64,000 nucleotides of DNA from an uncultured Collinsella sp. Its GTDB lineage: Bacteria > Actinomycetota > Coriobacteriia > Coriobacteriales > Coriobacteriaceae. The notes below the pieces were generated by a model. The model worked only from the letters and a program-made list of their open reading frames with translations. It had not been told where the DNA came from and ran no database searches. The position numbers were made by a program, and so were the translations under genes. Position 1 is the first letter of the stretch. Each line of letters starts with the position of its first letter. The stretch is from positions 372,001 to 436,000 of the forward strand of contig CAUDNY010000001.1 of assembly GCA_958450865.1 (NCBI GenBank), in the 5' to 3' direction. Below, one piece after another: positions 35,414 through 42,826 of this stretch.

Positions 35414-35786
35414 AGAGCCAGCTCATCTCCTCGCCATAGCGATCCGCATAGGCATTCCGTTTGAGCTCTTCGTCGTCCGATGGCTGAGCCTTGACCATAT
35501 CGATTCCCGACTCACAGCAAGCGGCAGCGAACAGCTTCGACCCCTGATCCATGAGCTCGAGCTTACGTTTGGCGGCCTTTTCGCGCTCGCGCTGTTCCGC
35601 CCGGGCACGACTGGGCAGCAGGATATCCTCGAGCGCACCGGGGCGATCGGCCAGCGACGCTGCAAGCTGCCAGAGCGCTCGCACCGCTTGGCTCGGCGTC
35701 ATACCGGCCTTGGAGAGAGCGGCGTCCCCACTTCTTTTAAGATCGGCATCGAGACGTACGTTGATCTGAGCGGCTGTTGTGGTCAT
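35406..35786 (-). CDS. RelB/DinJ-family antitoxin
   Basis: A 126-residue protein. The N-terminal ribbon-helix-helix part (AAQINVRLDADLKRSGDAALSKAGMTPSQAVRALW, quoted here only to mark residues 5-40) is the DNA-binding domain of the RelB/DinJ group; the Lys/Arg/Glu-rich middle and acidic C-terminus (DDEEL...EEMSWLYE) should wrap the toxin. AAGGAGGGG lies before the ATG. It is the first gene of the pair with the PIN toxin and should repress the operon. Key landmarks are INVRLD and MTPSQAVR. Confidence 0.85.
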   Translation of the reverse strand: MTTTAAQINVRLDADLKRSGDAALSKAGMTPSQAVRALWQLAASLADRPGALEDILLPSRARAEQREREKAAKRKLELMDQGSKLFAAACCESGIDMVKAQPSDDEELKRNAYADRYGEEMSWLYE

Positions 35787-35881
35787 GGCCCCTCCTTAAT
35801 ACTTCAAAACTATCATAAAACTCTATGGTAGATACGTAAAGCATGTAAAGCACTTATAAGCATTAGCCGTACTCTGTACAC

Positions 35882-35915
35882 AAAAGGCCGCCGAGGCATA
35901 CTGCACCTCGGCGGC
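35882..35915 (-). terminator. Intrinsic terminator of the M18 aminopeptidase
   Basis: On the minus strand GCCGCCGAGG-9 bases-CCTCGGCGGC followed by CTTTTG. It lies about 90 bases past the aminopeptidase stop. Confidence 0.75.
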
Positions 35916-35960
35916 TACGCATCACCGATCTAGTTCGGTTTCACCCCTTGCATTCGCCCA

Positions 35961-36004
35961 GATAAAACCTGCCAAAATGAACCTGTCCCTTTTTGGCAGG
36001 TTTT
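35961..36004. repeat. AAAACCTGCCAAAAT dispersed repeat, copy 2
   Basis: Same element as at 33748 (GATAAAACCTGCCAAAAT ... TTTTTGGCAGGTTTT). Its end touches the stop codon of the M18 aminopeptidase gene. Confidence 0.85.
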
Positions 36005-37388
36005 AGAGCTCCACGCTTTCAGCGCCGTTGATGGTTAGGTTTCGCTCGTAGAAGGCGGTGAGGGCGCGGATGGCGTGCATCACGTCGCGAACGCCGCCGG
36101 TCTCGTAGCTCGAGTGCATGGCCAGCTGCGGCAGGCCCACGTCCACGGCGTGCATGCTCGCCTGCATGTTGGACAGGTTGCCGAGCGTGGAGCCACCCGC
36201 CATATCGCTCTTGTTGGCGAAGGCCTGCGTGGGCACGTCGGCGTCATCGCAAATGGCCTGGAACACCGCGCGGCTAAAGGCGTCGGTGCAGTAGTGCTGG
36301 TTGGCGGCCTCCTTGATGACGATGCCGCCGTTGAGCACAACCTGGTTGCGGGCGTCGCACTTCTCGGCGTGGTTGGGGTGCACGGCATGCGCGTTGTCGC
36401 AGCTCACGAGCATCGAAGCGGCAAGCGCACGGTGGTACGACTCGTCGTCAAAGCCCAGCGATCCGTTGATGCGGCGCAGCACGTCGGCCAAGAACGTCGA
36501 CATGGCGCCCTGCTTGGTCTCGGAGCCAACCTCCTCGTTATCAAAGCAGCAGAAGACCGAAACGTCGTGCGCGTTCTCGGCACCCAAAAATGCTTGCAGC
36601 GAAGTGTAGGCGCAGGCCAGGTCGTCGAGCTTGGGCGTCGAGACAAACTCGTCGGCCCAGCCCCAAATGCGCGCATCCTGGCGATTGACCAGGAACAGAT
36701 CGCGGCCAAGAATCTGCTCAGGCTCAACATCCAGCTCTTCGGCGATCAGAGCATCAAAGTCGCCCTGTTTAAGGTCACCAGCGCTGATGAGCGGGCACAG
36801 ATCGACAGCGCGATTGGGCGCAAAGCCCTCGTTGACGCCACGGTTCATGTGGATGGCAAGGCTCGGAATAATGGCAACCTCGTGCTCGGTGGCAAGCAGG
36901 CGGCTCTCGATACGGTCGCCTTCGCGCACCAGTACGCGACCCGCCAGCGCCAGCGGGCGATCGAACCAGGTATAGTCAATCATGCCGCCGTAGGCCTCGG
37001 TGTTCAGGCGCAGCGTCTCGCCCGCGCCGTCGAGCTCGGGCACGGCCTTAACCTTAAACGTCGGCGAGTCGCTGTGCGACGCCGTCAGCTGAAAATGGTA
37101 GTCGCCGGCAACGCCGTCCTCGCCCCACGTCGCGGCCAAGTCCTCGCCCACCTTAAAGGCGATAACACTCGAGGTGTTGCGCTGCGTGTAATAGCGACCG
37201 CCCGGTTCGATATCCCACGCCGCATTCTCGGGCAGGTAGGTAAAGCCCGCCTCGTCGAGCTCGGCCATAATGGTCGCCGCCGTATGGAACATGCTGGGAC
37301 ATGCCTCGATAAAGTCGATGAGGTCGTTTGCGGCCTCGATATCGTCGGCAGTCACATGCGCGCGCTCGGGCGTTTCCTGATCCGTCAT
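36003..37388 (-). CDS. apeB: M18 family aminopeptidase
   Basis: A 461-residue cytoplasmic zinc aminopeptidase (aspartyl/DNPEP type). Diagnostic blocks: LTASHSDSPTFKVK (metal His/Asp), VFCCFDNEEVGSETKQGA (catalytic Glu pair), NQHYCTDAFSRAVFQ and the C-terminal PQLAMHSSYETGGVRDV (metal His). Members trim N-terminal residues from peptides inside the cell. MTDQETPER is the start because AAGGGGAG precedes it. The stop codon lies within a dispersed repeat. It is probably transcribed alone. Confidence 0.92.
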   Translation of the reverse strand: MTDQETPERAHVTADDIEAANDLIDFIEACPSMFHTAATIMAELDEAGFTYLPENAAWDIEPGGRYYTQRNTSSVIAFKVGEDLAATWGEDGVAGDYHFQLTASHSDSPTFKVKAVPELDGAGETLRLNTEAYGGMIDYTWFDRPLALAGRVLVREGDRIESRLLATEHEVAIIPSLAIHMNRGVNEGFAPNRAVDLCPLISAGDLKQGDFDALIAEELDVEPEQILGRDLFLVNRQDARIWGWADEFVSTPKLDDLACAYTSLQAFLGAENAHDVSVFCCFDNEEVGSETKQGAMSTFLADVLRRINGSLGFDDESYHRALAASMLVSCDNAHAVHPNHAEKCDARNQVVLNGGIVIKEAANQHYCTDAFSRAVFQAICDDADVPTQAFANKSDMAGGSTLGNLSNMQASMHAVDVGLPQLAMHSSYETGGVRDVMHAIRALTAFYERNLTINGAESVEL

Positions 37389-37549
37389 GTTCTCCCCTTT
37401 CGCTGGGCTGATGATCCCCTCCAGCATACCCCGCCACGCCAGCGCCGCACTCTTCATTCCGTGCTAAATTCCGCGCCGCTCACCAAGTTGAGCCATCATG
37501 CCCGCGCTCCTTTTGCGACAATTGCACTAACAGGACGAGAGGAGTCGTC

Positions 37550-38635
37550 ATGAAGCCACGTAACATTGCCATCGCCTGCGGTGTCGCGGGAGCCGCCGTC
37601 GGCCTTGCCGCTGCCACCGGCATCGTTTACCGCAAGCAAATCAAGTCCGTCGCGTCGCTCAAACGCTTGACCGGCTACGCGGATGGCTATGACCTGTACG
37701 CAATCGACATTGCCTACGACTACGATCTTGATCGCATCATCGCCGCTGGCGTGCGCGACGACCAGGCCTACATCGATGCCGTGGTGGCGCAGGTGCTGCC
37801 CGGTGTGCCGGCACATGTCCAGGCGCCCCAGTTTGCCTGCAGCGCTTTTGTCGCCGTAGATGCCGAAGGCCGCGTGCGCACCGGTCGCAATTACGACTTT
37901 AAGGACGACACCTCGGCGCTGCTGGTGCGCAATCACCCGCGCGACGGCTATGCCTCCATCGGCTTTGCGGCCCTTAACAACCTGGGCGATAACACTCCGC
38001 TTGACTCCGTCGCCGGACGCGCCGCCGCACTCATGGGCCCGTTTGCCCAGCTCGACGGCGTCAACGAATATGGCGTGTCCATTGCCGTACTCACTCTGGA
38101 TTCCAAGCCCTGTGACCAGGACACGCAACGCCCCGTCATCAACACTTCGCTCGCCATCCGTCTGGTGCTCGACCGCGCGGCCACCACGCAGGAGGCCGTC
38201 GACCTGCTTTCTGCCTACGACATGCACGCCATGGCCGGACGCGACTATCACTTCTTTATCAACGACGCCGCCGGTGACGCGCGGGTGGTGGAGTGGGATC
38301 CGCGCGATCCCGACCGTGCATGCAAGGCGACGCCCGTACGCCAGGTCACGAACTTCTACGCCTGCTATGGCGACGAAGTGCTGCCCAACCAAAAGAATGG
38401 CGAGATGGGCCATGGCAAAGAGCGCGCCATCGCCATCGCCGATGTCCTTGACGCCCATGTCGGTGCCCAGGACGAAACGATTGCCTGGGAAGCCCTGCGA
38501 GCCGCAGCGCAAGAGCCCAATCCGGAAGACATCACCAGCAATACGCAATGGTCGGTCGTCTTTGACAATACCGAGCCCGCTGCCGCCATCACGCTGCGCC
38601 GCCACTGGGGCAACGTCGATGCCTTCGCACTGTAA
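37550..38635 (+). CDS. Linear amide C-N hydrolase, choloylglycine-hydrolase-like (Ntn) enzyme with membrane anchor
   Basis: A 361-residue protein. Residues 5-25 (NIAIACGVAGAAVGLAAA) form a signal anchor. The Ntn-type core begins at FACSAFVAVDAEGRVRTGRN: Cys before S-A-F, the Arg and the RNYDF of the family, although Cys is not at the very N-terminus, so processing would be needed for a free alpha-amino group. Further blocks are GRAAALMGPFAQLDGVNEYG and SLAIRLVLDRA. Family members cleave amide bonds of conjugated bile acids, penicillin V or N-acyl lipids. Which substrate applies cannot be read off. AGGAGTCGTC lies before the start. Confidence 0.78.
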   Translation: MKPRNIAIACGVAGAAVGLAAATGIVYRKQIKSVASLKRLTGYADGYDLYAIDIAYDYDLDRIIAAGVRDDQAYIDAVVAQVLPGVPAHVQAPQFACSAFVAVDAEGRVRTGRNYDFKDDTSALLVRNHPRDGYASIGFAALNNLGDNTPLDSVAGRAAALMGPFAQLDGVNEYGVSIAVLTLDSKPCDQDTQRPVINTSLAIRLVLDRAATTQEAVDLLSAYDMHAMAGRDYHFFINDAAGDARVVEWDPRDPDRACKATPVRQVTNFYACYGDEVLPNQKNGEMGHGKERAIAIADVLDAHVGAQDETIAWEALRAAAQEPNPEDITSNTQWSVVFDNTEPAAAITLRRHWGNVDAFAL

Positions 38636-38703
38636 GGAGCCAGGCCCGTCGACCTTACGTTCCCTGACGTTGCTTACATTTCCATACGCTTGAGCTAACA
38701 CGT

Positions 38704-38736
38704 TTTACCCCCGTATCAACAGTGTGCGGGGGTAAA
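38704..38736. promoter_or_regulatory. Hairpin in the pfk leader
   Basis: Perfect 10-bp stem TTTACCCCCG / CGGGGGTAAA with a 13-base loop, 38 bases upstream of pfk. A TATAAC at 38750 follows but no good -35 box is seen. Either a terminator-like stem of the upstream hydrolase or a leader element. Confidence 0.45.
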
Positions 38737-38774
38737 CTTATGCGCATGTTATAACTTGCCCGGAAGGATTCACC

Positions 38775-39854
38775 ATGCTTAGGATCGGTCTTCTTACTAG
38801 TGGCGGCGACTGCCAGGCGCTCAACGCCACCATGCGCGGCATTGTCAAAACGCTTATGACCAATAGCGAAGAGCCTATCGAGATTTATGGCTTTGAGGAC
38901 GGCTATCAGGGCCTTATCTACAGCAGGTTCCGCGTCATGACGCCCGCCGATTTTAGCGGTATCCTCACCCGCGGCGGCACCATCCTGGGCACGAGTCGCA
39001 CACCGTTCAAGCGTCTGGATACCCCCGAGACCGATGGTGTCGAGAAGGTGCCGGCGATGGTCCACACCTATCATAAGCTGCAGCTCGACTGCCTGTTTAT
39101 GCTGGGCGGTAACGGCTCCACCAAGACCGCCAACCGCCTGCGCGAAGAGGGCCTCAACGTTATCGCCCTGCCCAAGACCATCGATAACGACACCTGGGGC
39201 ACCGAGCTGACGTTTGGCTTTACGAGCGCCATCGACGTCGCCACCAAGTGCATCGACGACATTCACACCACCGCCTCGAGTCACGGCCGCGTGTTCGTTA
39301 TCGAGATCATGGGCCACAAGGTTGGCTGGATCCCGCTGTACGCCGGCGTCGCGGGCGGCGCGGATGTCATCTTGATTCCCGAGATCCCCTACGACATGGA
39401 CAACGTCATCAAGACCATCGAGCATCGCATGGAGACCGGCAGCCGCTTTACCATCGTAGCCGTCGCCGAGGGTGCTATCTCCAAGGAGGACGCGGCGCTG
39501 TCCAAGAAGGAGTACAAGAAGAAGCTCGCCGAGCGTACGAGCCCGTCAATCGTGTACGACATCGCCAAGGAGATCGAGGCCAAGACCGGTCGCGAGACCC
39601 GCGTCGCCATCCCCGGCCACACGCAGCGCGGCGGCGAGCCCGACGCCCAGGACCGCATCTTTGCGACCCAGTGCGGCGTCGAGGCAGCGCTCGGCTGCCT
39701 ACGCGGCGAGTTTGGCTACATGATTGCCCTGCGTGACGGCAAGATGTGCCACATGCCGCTCGAGGAGGTCGCCGGCAAGCTCAAATATGTCGACCCCCAG
39801 AGCGATCTGGTGCGCGAGGCCAAGGCGTTGGGCATCAGCTTCGGCGACGAATAA
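38775..39854 (+). CDS. pfkA: 6-phosphofructokinase
   Basis: A 359-residue glycolytic kinase that phosphorylates fructose 6-phosphate. The start is RIGLLTSGGDCQALNATMRG, the nucleotide loop LGGNGSTKTAN and the catalytic block LPKTIDNDTWGTELTFGF, with the substrate-contact EIMGHKVGWIPLYAG. Position 114 is Gly (ATP-type in GGNGS, where PPi enzymes have Asp) while residue 134 is Lys (PKTIDND, found in PPi-using and mixed enzymes, where ATP enzymes usually have Gly). The phosphoryl donor is therefore uncertain. AAGGATT precedes the ATG. Its final codons (ending GDE) run into the first bases of a 520-bp repeat. Confidence 0.93.
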   Translation: MLRIGLLTSGGDCQALNATMRGIVKTLMTNSEEPIEIYGFEDGYQGLIYSRFRVMTPADFSGILTRGGTILGTSRTPFKRLDTPETDGVEKVPAMVHTYHKLQLDCLFMLGGNGSTKTANRLREEGLNVIALPKTIDNDTWGTELTFGFTSAIDVATKCIDDIHTTASSHGRVFVIEIMGHKVGWIPLYAGVAGGADVILIPEIPYDMDNVIKTIEHRMETGSRFTIVAVAEGAISKEDAALSKKEYKKKLAERTSPSIVYDIAKEIEAKTGRETRVAIPGHTQRGGEPDAQDRIFATQCGVEAALGCLRGEFGYMIALRDGKMCHMPLEEVAGKLKYVDPQSDLVREAKALGISFGDE

Positions 39855-40368
39855 CCTCGGCTGGAACCGCCCCCATCGGAGACCCCAGGGCCTACCTCCC
39901 AAATCGTCCTCGGACATGTCAGGACCCCGCCGTGCGCTTCGCGCGGCGGGGCCCTTCCGTCCTGCGGAAAGATTTGGGAGGTAGGCCCTGGGGTCTCCTG
40001 CGGCAACTGGGGAGGCCGAAGCTATTTGTCTTCTTGCTGCGGGTGCCTGGGGTAGAGTGCGGCGTGCATTTTTGGGAATATTCAGCATTCGGGGGCGCTT
40101 GCATACTGGATTTTGGGCGAAAGGCAGGCGCAATGGGCCGCATCCTGTAGAAAAACGAGCGGCTCTTGAGGCGTTGGGGTTCAGAATCAGGACTTTAAGC
40201 GCTGTATTATGCGCCCGCTCCCGCACCCGCGGACTCCGGGACGCTGAAAACTCCGGAATTTGCACGCCGCCCCCTGGGGTACCTGTGGGCAAAAAGCAAC
40301 CGACCCGCCGAAATATGCAATCGGCGGGGCGATTTATGCAAATAGGCGGTTGTGGTTGCGCATGTCGC
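39846..40368. repeat. 520-bp intergenic direct repeat, copy A
   Basis: This whole stretch is repeated in the same direction at 42276-42790, with high identity by eye (mostly single-base differences). It contains palindrome A (39878-39998), a second 29-bp imperfect palindrome (arms 40059-40087 and 40242-40270) and a terminal hairpin AACCGACCCGCCG / CGGCGGGGCGATT (about 40308-40345). Its left end overlaps the pfkA stop codon. No ribosome-site-led gene was found in it. It fills the gap after pfkA. Confidence 0.9.
39878..39998. repeat. Composite palindrome A (3' of pfkA)
   Basis: Perfect 28-bp outer arms (39878-39905 and 39971-39998), then the core GTCCTCGGACATG on the left and CGTCCTGCGGAAA on the right, then an inner GC-rich stem (GGACCCCGCC...). 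Its partner at 42313-42433 has the same core but three base pairs in the stems changed on both sides. Confidence 0.92.
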
Positions 40369-40377
40369 TCAGCGTTC

Positions 40378-40698
40378 TTACCGGCAGATGCAGCGCCGCG
40401 CGCAGCTCTTAATATCTTCGGTAAAACCCTCAAGGTCATCAAGCGTAATCACGTTATCGGAAAGCAAGTTGGCTATCTCATAACGCATGGTGCTGCGGCG
40501 AGCACCGTTTACCAGCACTCCTGAGGACAGCTTGTCCCTATTGATGCGCTCCTCTAACGCCCAAAATCTACTGGACGCTTCGCTGTCGCCGTTTAGCATC
40601 TTGATGTACTGGCCGATGAGCATTTCCATGTAGCTTTCTTGCCATTTTGGGAGCAGCTCCTTGAACAGCCTCCAGTCTTTTTCGGCTACCTCGCCCAT
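40378..40698 (-). CDS. Small conserved protein (often annotated multidrug transporter), function unknown
   Basis: A 106-residue soluble protein that I recognise as a small gut-Firmicutes/Actinobacteria family with the pattern KDWRLFKELLPKWQESYM, then FWALEERINRDK and NLLSDNVITLDDLEGF. It is frequently mislabelled as a transporter, but nothing hydrophobic is seen. MGEVAEKD is the start because GGAGGAAAT precedes the ATG. It lies at the right end of the 520-bp repeat, on the minus strand, and ends about 9 bases past it. Function unknown. Confidence 0.7.
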   Translation of the reverse strand: MGEVAEKDWRLFKELLPKWQESYMEMLIGQYIKMLNGDSEASSRFWALEERINRDKLSSGVLVNGARRSTMRYEIANLLSDNVITLDDLEGFTEDIKSCARRCICR

Positions 40699-40739
40699 AT
40701 TTCCTCCGTTCGCCAAACAGGCTTAGCAATTTGATATTT

Positions 40740-41027
40740 ATTCAATTCGGTTTTTCGCTCGCAGCCGTGAATGAGGGGGTCCTCGGTATTCGAGCTTGAG
40801 CTTGGATGAGCCGTGTGCCACAAAATGGGTCTATCTACTACGTTTACTGCCACACACTCGACCGTGGCGAAGATCGTACAATAAAAACAGCAGGTAGAAG
40901 GCTTGCTGATTTTCAAAATAAGCGGGTATGGTCGACCCCGTCGAGTTCATCGTAGTAGATGGGCCCTTTTCGTGCGCGCGGTGAGTTAAATGCCAATTCC
41001 TGTGCCGGAATTGCCCGGTCCATTCGT
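40740..41027. other. Gene-free stretch with a spaced inverted repeat
   Basis: No gene with a ribosome site was found. It holds the inverted pair ATCTACTACG (40833-40842) and CGTAGTAGAT (40951-40960) 108 bases apart. The sequence is AT-richer than its surroundings, as in old remnants. Nothing else was recognised. Confidence 0.55.
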
Positions 41028-41095
41028 AAGCTGCGGTGAAATGGGGCTGCTGGACGCTCCGAGGTTCTCAAACGGTCCGTATTTCACCGCAACTT
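41028..41095. repeat. Second GCGGTGA hairpin element
   Basis: Arms AAGCTGCGGTGAAAT (41028-41042) and ATTTCACCGCAACTT (41081-41095), a near-perfect inverted repeat around a 38-base centre. It shares the TTGCGGTGA core with the hairpin at 32668-32734 but different flanks. It lies just past the end of the HTH-membrane protein gene (minus strand). Confidence 0.8.
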
Positions 41096-41143
41096 TGAAG
41101 GGGTGAGCGGCGTTGGCTGGGTGATGCTGACGGCCAGAACGGC

Positions 41144-42064
41144 TTAAGCTTGCTTGCTGTGTTTCCATTGTTTTCGGCACCAGCGCATGAGTGCTTTTAC
41201 AACTGGGATGGTGATGAGAATGACCCATGCAGGATGAGGCTGTCCCAAGCAGAGCCACATATAGAGGAACCAAGCAATGGCGGCTGCCGGGTAGATGGCG
41301 TCGATAAGCTTGGATAGATGACGTCGGTCGATAAAGTCACCAAGCGCGTAGTAGACGGGAATCAAAAAGACGAGGAAGAGCCCCATAGCCCACGTGCCGT
41401 AGATAATCCCGAGCGCCAGATATGCGAGGGCGATAAGTGCGGGAAAGGGGAACTTGTTCCACGCACGACCGAACTTGGTGTGGAAATGCTTGCCATGATG
41501 GTCGAGTTTGTCGTGCGCCTCCTTCCAGCTCGCAAACGTCTCGCCGTCGATGGTGATGGTGCCGTCGGCATTGGTGTGCACGCTGTGCCCATCGTCCTCA
41601 AGCGTATCGACATGTATGCCACCCGGCCCAACATGGACCTCTTCGCCCTTGCGCTCGTTAGCCACATGGATACCATTCCAGCCAACATGGACCTCTTCGC
41701 CTTTGTTGGGATCAATAACGTGGATACCATGCGCGAGAGAAATATCGACAAGTGGCTTATCACCGCAATTCGTATGCTCAGTAGAAGTCTCGGTTTCTTC
41801 GGTCTCGTCCAAATTGTCTGCGCTAGAGTCACTGTCTGCCGAGTCATCGATATCACAAACCGCTTCCCCATATAGCAGCTCATCCAGTGACACACCATAC
41901 AGCGCGGCGAGTGCAATAAGGTTATCGGTATCGGGCGAGGATTCGCTGCGCTCCCATTTACTGACAGCCTGGCGGCTTACGCCCAGCTGGGCGGCAAGTG
42001 CCTCCTGAGAAAGCCCAGCAGCTTTGCGGCGATCGACGAGGCGCTGTGCCATCGCAAGATCCAT
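41144..42064 (-). CDS. Membrane-anchored XRE-type HTH regulator with internal GIHV repeats
   Basis: A 306-residue protein. Residues 5-60 are an XRE helix-turn-helix (RRKAAGLSQEALAAQLGVSR, QAVSKWERSESSPD). An acidic linker (about 75-100) leads to three short repeats of the type GIHV...KGEEVHVG (HGIHVIDPNKGEEVHVG, then NGIHVANERKGEEVHVG, then GGIHVDT), predicted as small beta hairpins. Four hydrophobic segments follow (about 205-295), ending in a basic tail. Such HTH proteins with C-terminal membrane domains occur in Coriobacteria and Firmicutes; the repeats may sense an envelope ligand. The promoter and target genes are not recognisable. A long repeat-rich gap lies upstream. Confidence 0.75.
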   Translation of the reverse strand: MDLAMAQRLVDRRKAAGLSQEALAAQLGVSRQAVSKWERSESSPDTDNLIALAALYGVSLDELLYGEAVCDIDDSADSDSSADNLDETEETETSTEHTNCGDKPLVDISLAHGIHVIDPNKGEEVHVGWNGIHVANERKGEEVHVGPGGIHVDTLEDDGHSVHTNADGTITIDGETFASWKEAHDKLDHHGKHFHTKFGRAWNKFPFPALIALAYLALGIIYGTWAMGLFLVFLIPVYYALGDFIDRRHLSKLIDAIYPAAAIAWFLYMWLCLGQPHPAWVILITIPVVKALMRWCRKQWKHSKQA

Positions 42065-42270
42065 GGTGGTTCCTTTCGTGTGGTGACCGTTGAAGAATGA
42101 CCCGAGTATGTCGAGAACAGTCGGTAGCGACCACCATTTCTAGCTTGAATCTGCCCCAACCCTACCGCAACTACCGGTAGCAGCCCTCATGACCAGCAAT
42201 TTCATGACAAATGTCAGTGCAAGTTACAGCCAAGAACTCCATCATTTCAAGTCCTCCACCCCAAACACCC

Positions 42271-42790
42271 GCAGCAAGAAGACGAATAGCCTCGGCTAGG
42301 ACTGCCCCCATCGGAGGCCCCAGGGCTTACCTCCCAAATCGTCCTCGGACATGTCAGGATCCCGCCGTGCGCTTCGCGCGGCGGGATCCTTCCGTCCTGC
42401 GGAAAGATTTGGGAGGTAAGCCCTGGGGCCTCCTGCGGTAACCGGGGAGGCCGAGGCTATTCGTCTTCTTGCTGCAAGTGCCTGGGGTAGGATGCGGCGT
42501 GCATTTTTGGGAGTATTCAGCAGCCGAGGGTGCCTGCATACTGGATTTTGGGCGAGAGACAGGCGCCGCGGGCCGCATTCTGCAAAAAAATGAGCGGTCC
42601 TCGAGGCGCCGGAGCTCAAAGTCAGGCTTTCAATGCGCTTTTGTGCGCCCGCTCCCACACTCGCGGACTCCGGGATGCTGAATTCTCCGGAATTTGCACG
42701 CCGCCCCCTGGGGTACCCGCGGGCAAAAAGCAACCGCCCCGCCGAAATATGCAATCGGCGGGGCGGTTTATGCAAAAATGCGGTTGTGGT
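42271..42790. repeat. 520-bp intergenic direct repeat, copy B
   Basis: Second copy of the element at 39846-40368, same orientation, 2.4 kb away. It holds palindrome B (42313-42433), outermost perfect 26-bp arms (42271-42296 and 42450-42475), the second palindrome with 29-bp imperfect arms (42494-42522 and 42676-42704), and the final hairpin AACCGCCCCGCCG / CGGCGGGGCGGTT, which is fully paired here while copy A has mismatches. It fills most of the 762-bp gap between the FtsX and HTH genes. The first part of that gap (42065-42270) shows no gene. Confidence 0.92.
42313..42433. repeat. Composite palindrome B
   Basis: Perfect 28-bp outer arms (42313-42340 and 42406-42433) around the same GTCCTCGGACATG / CGTCCTGCGGAAA core as palindrome A. 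Compared with A, an A-T pair becomes G-C, a C-G pair becomes T-A, and an inner C-G becomes T-A, each changed on both sides so pairing is kept. Confidence 0.93.
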
Positions 42791-42826
42791 ACATTACAGC
42801 TCGCTACAGCTTGAATCCCAGGCAGG

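Noticed and set aside
39699..40442. Open frame on the minus strand through repeat copy A, with a similar one in copy B (42296-42775)
   Set aside because: It overlaps pfkA, has no ribosome site, is Arg/Pro-rich low complexity, and the repeat is better explained by paired palindromes. A Ka/Ks test between copies could revisit this.
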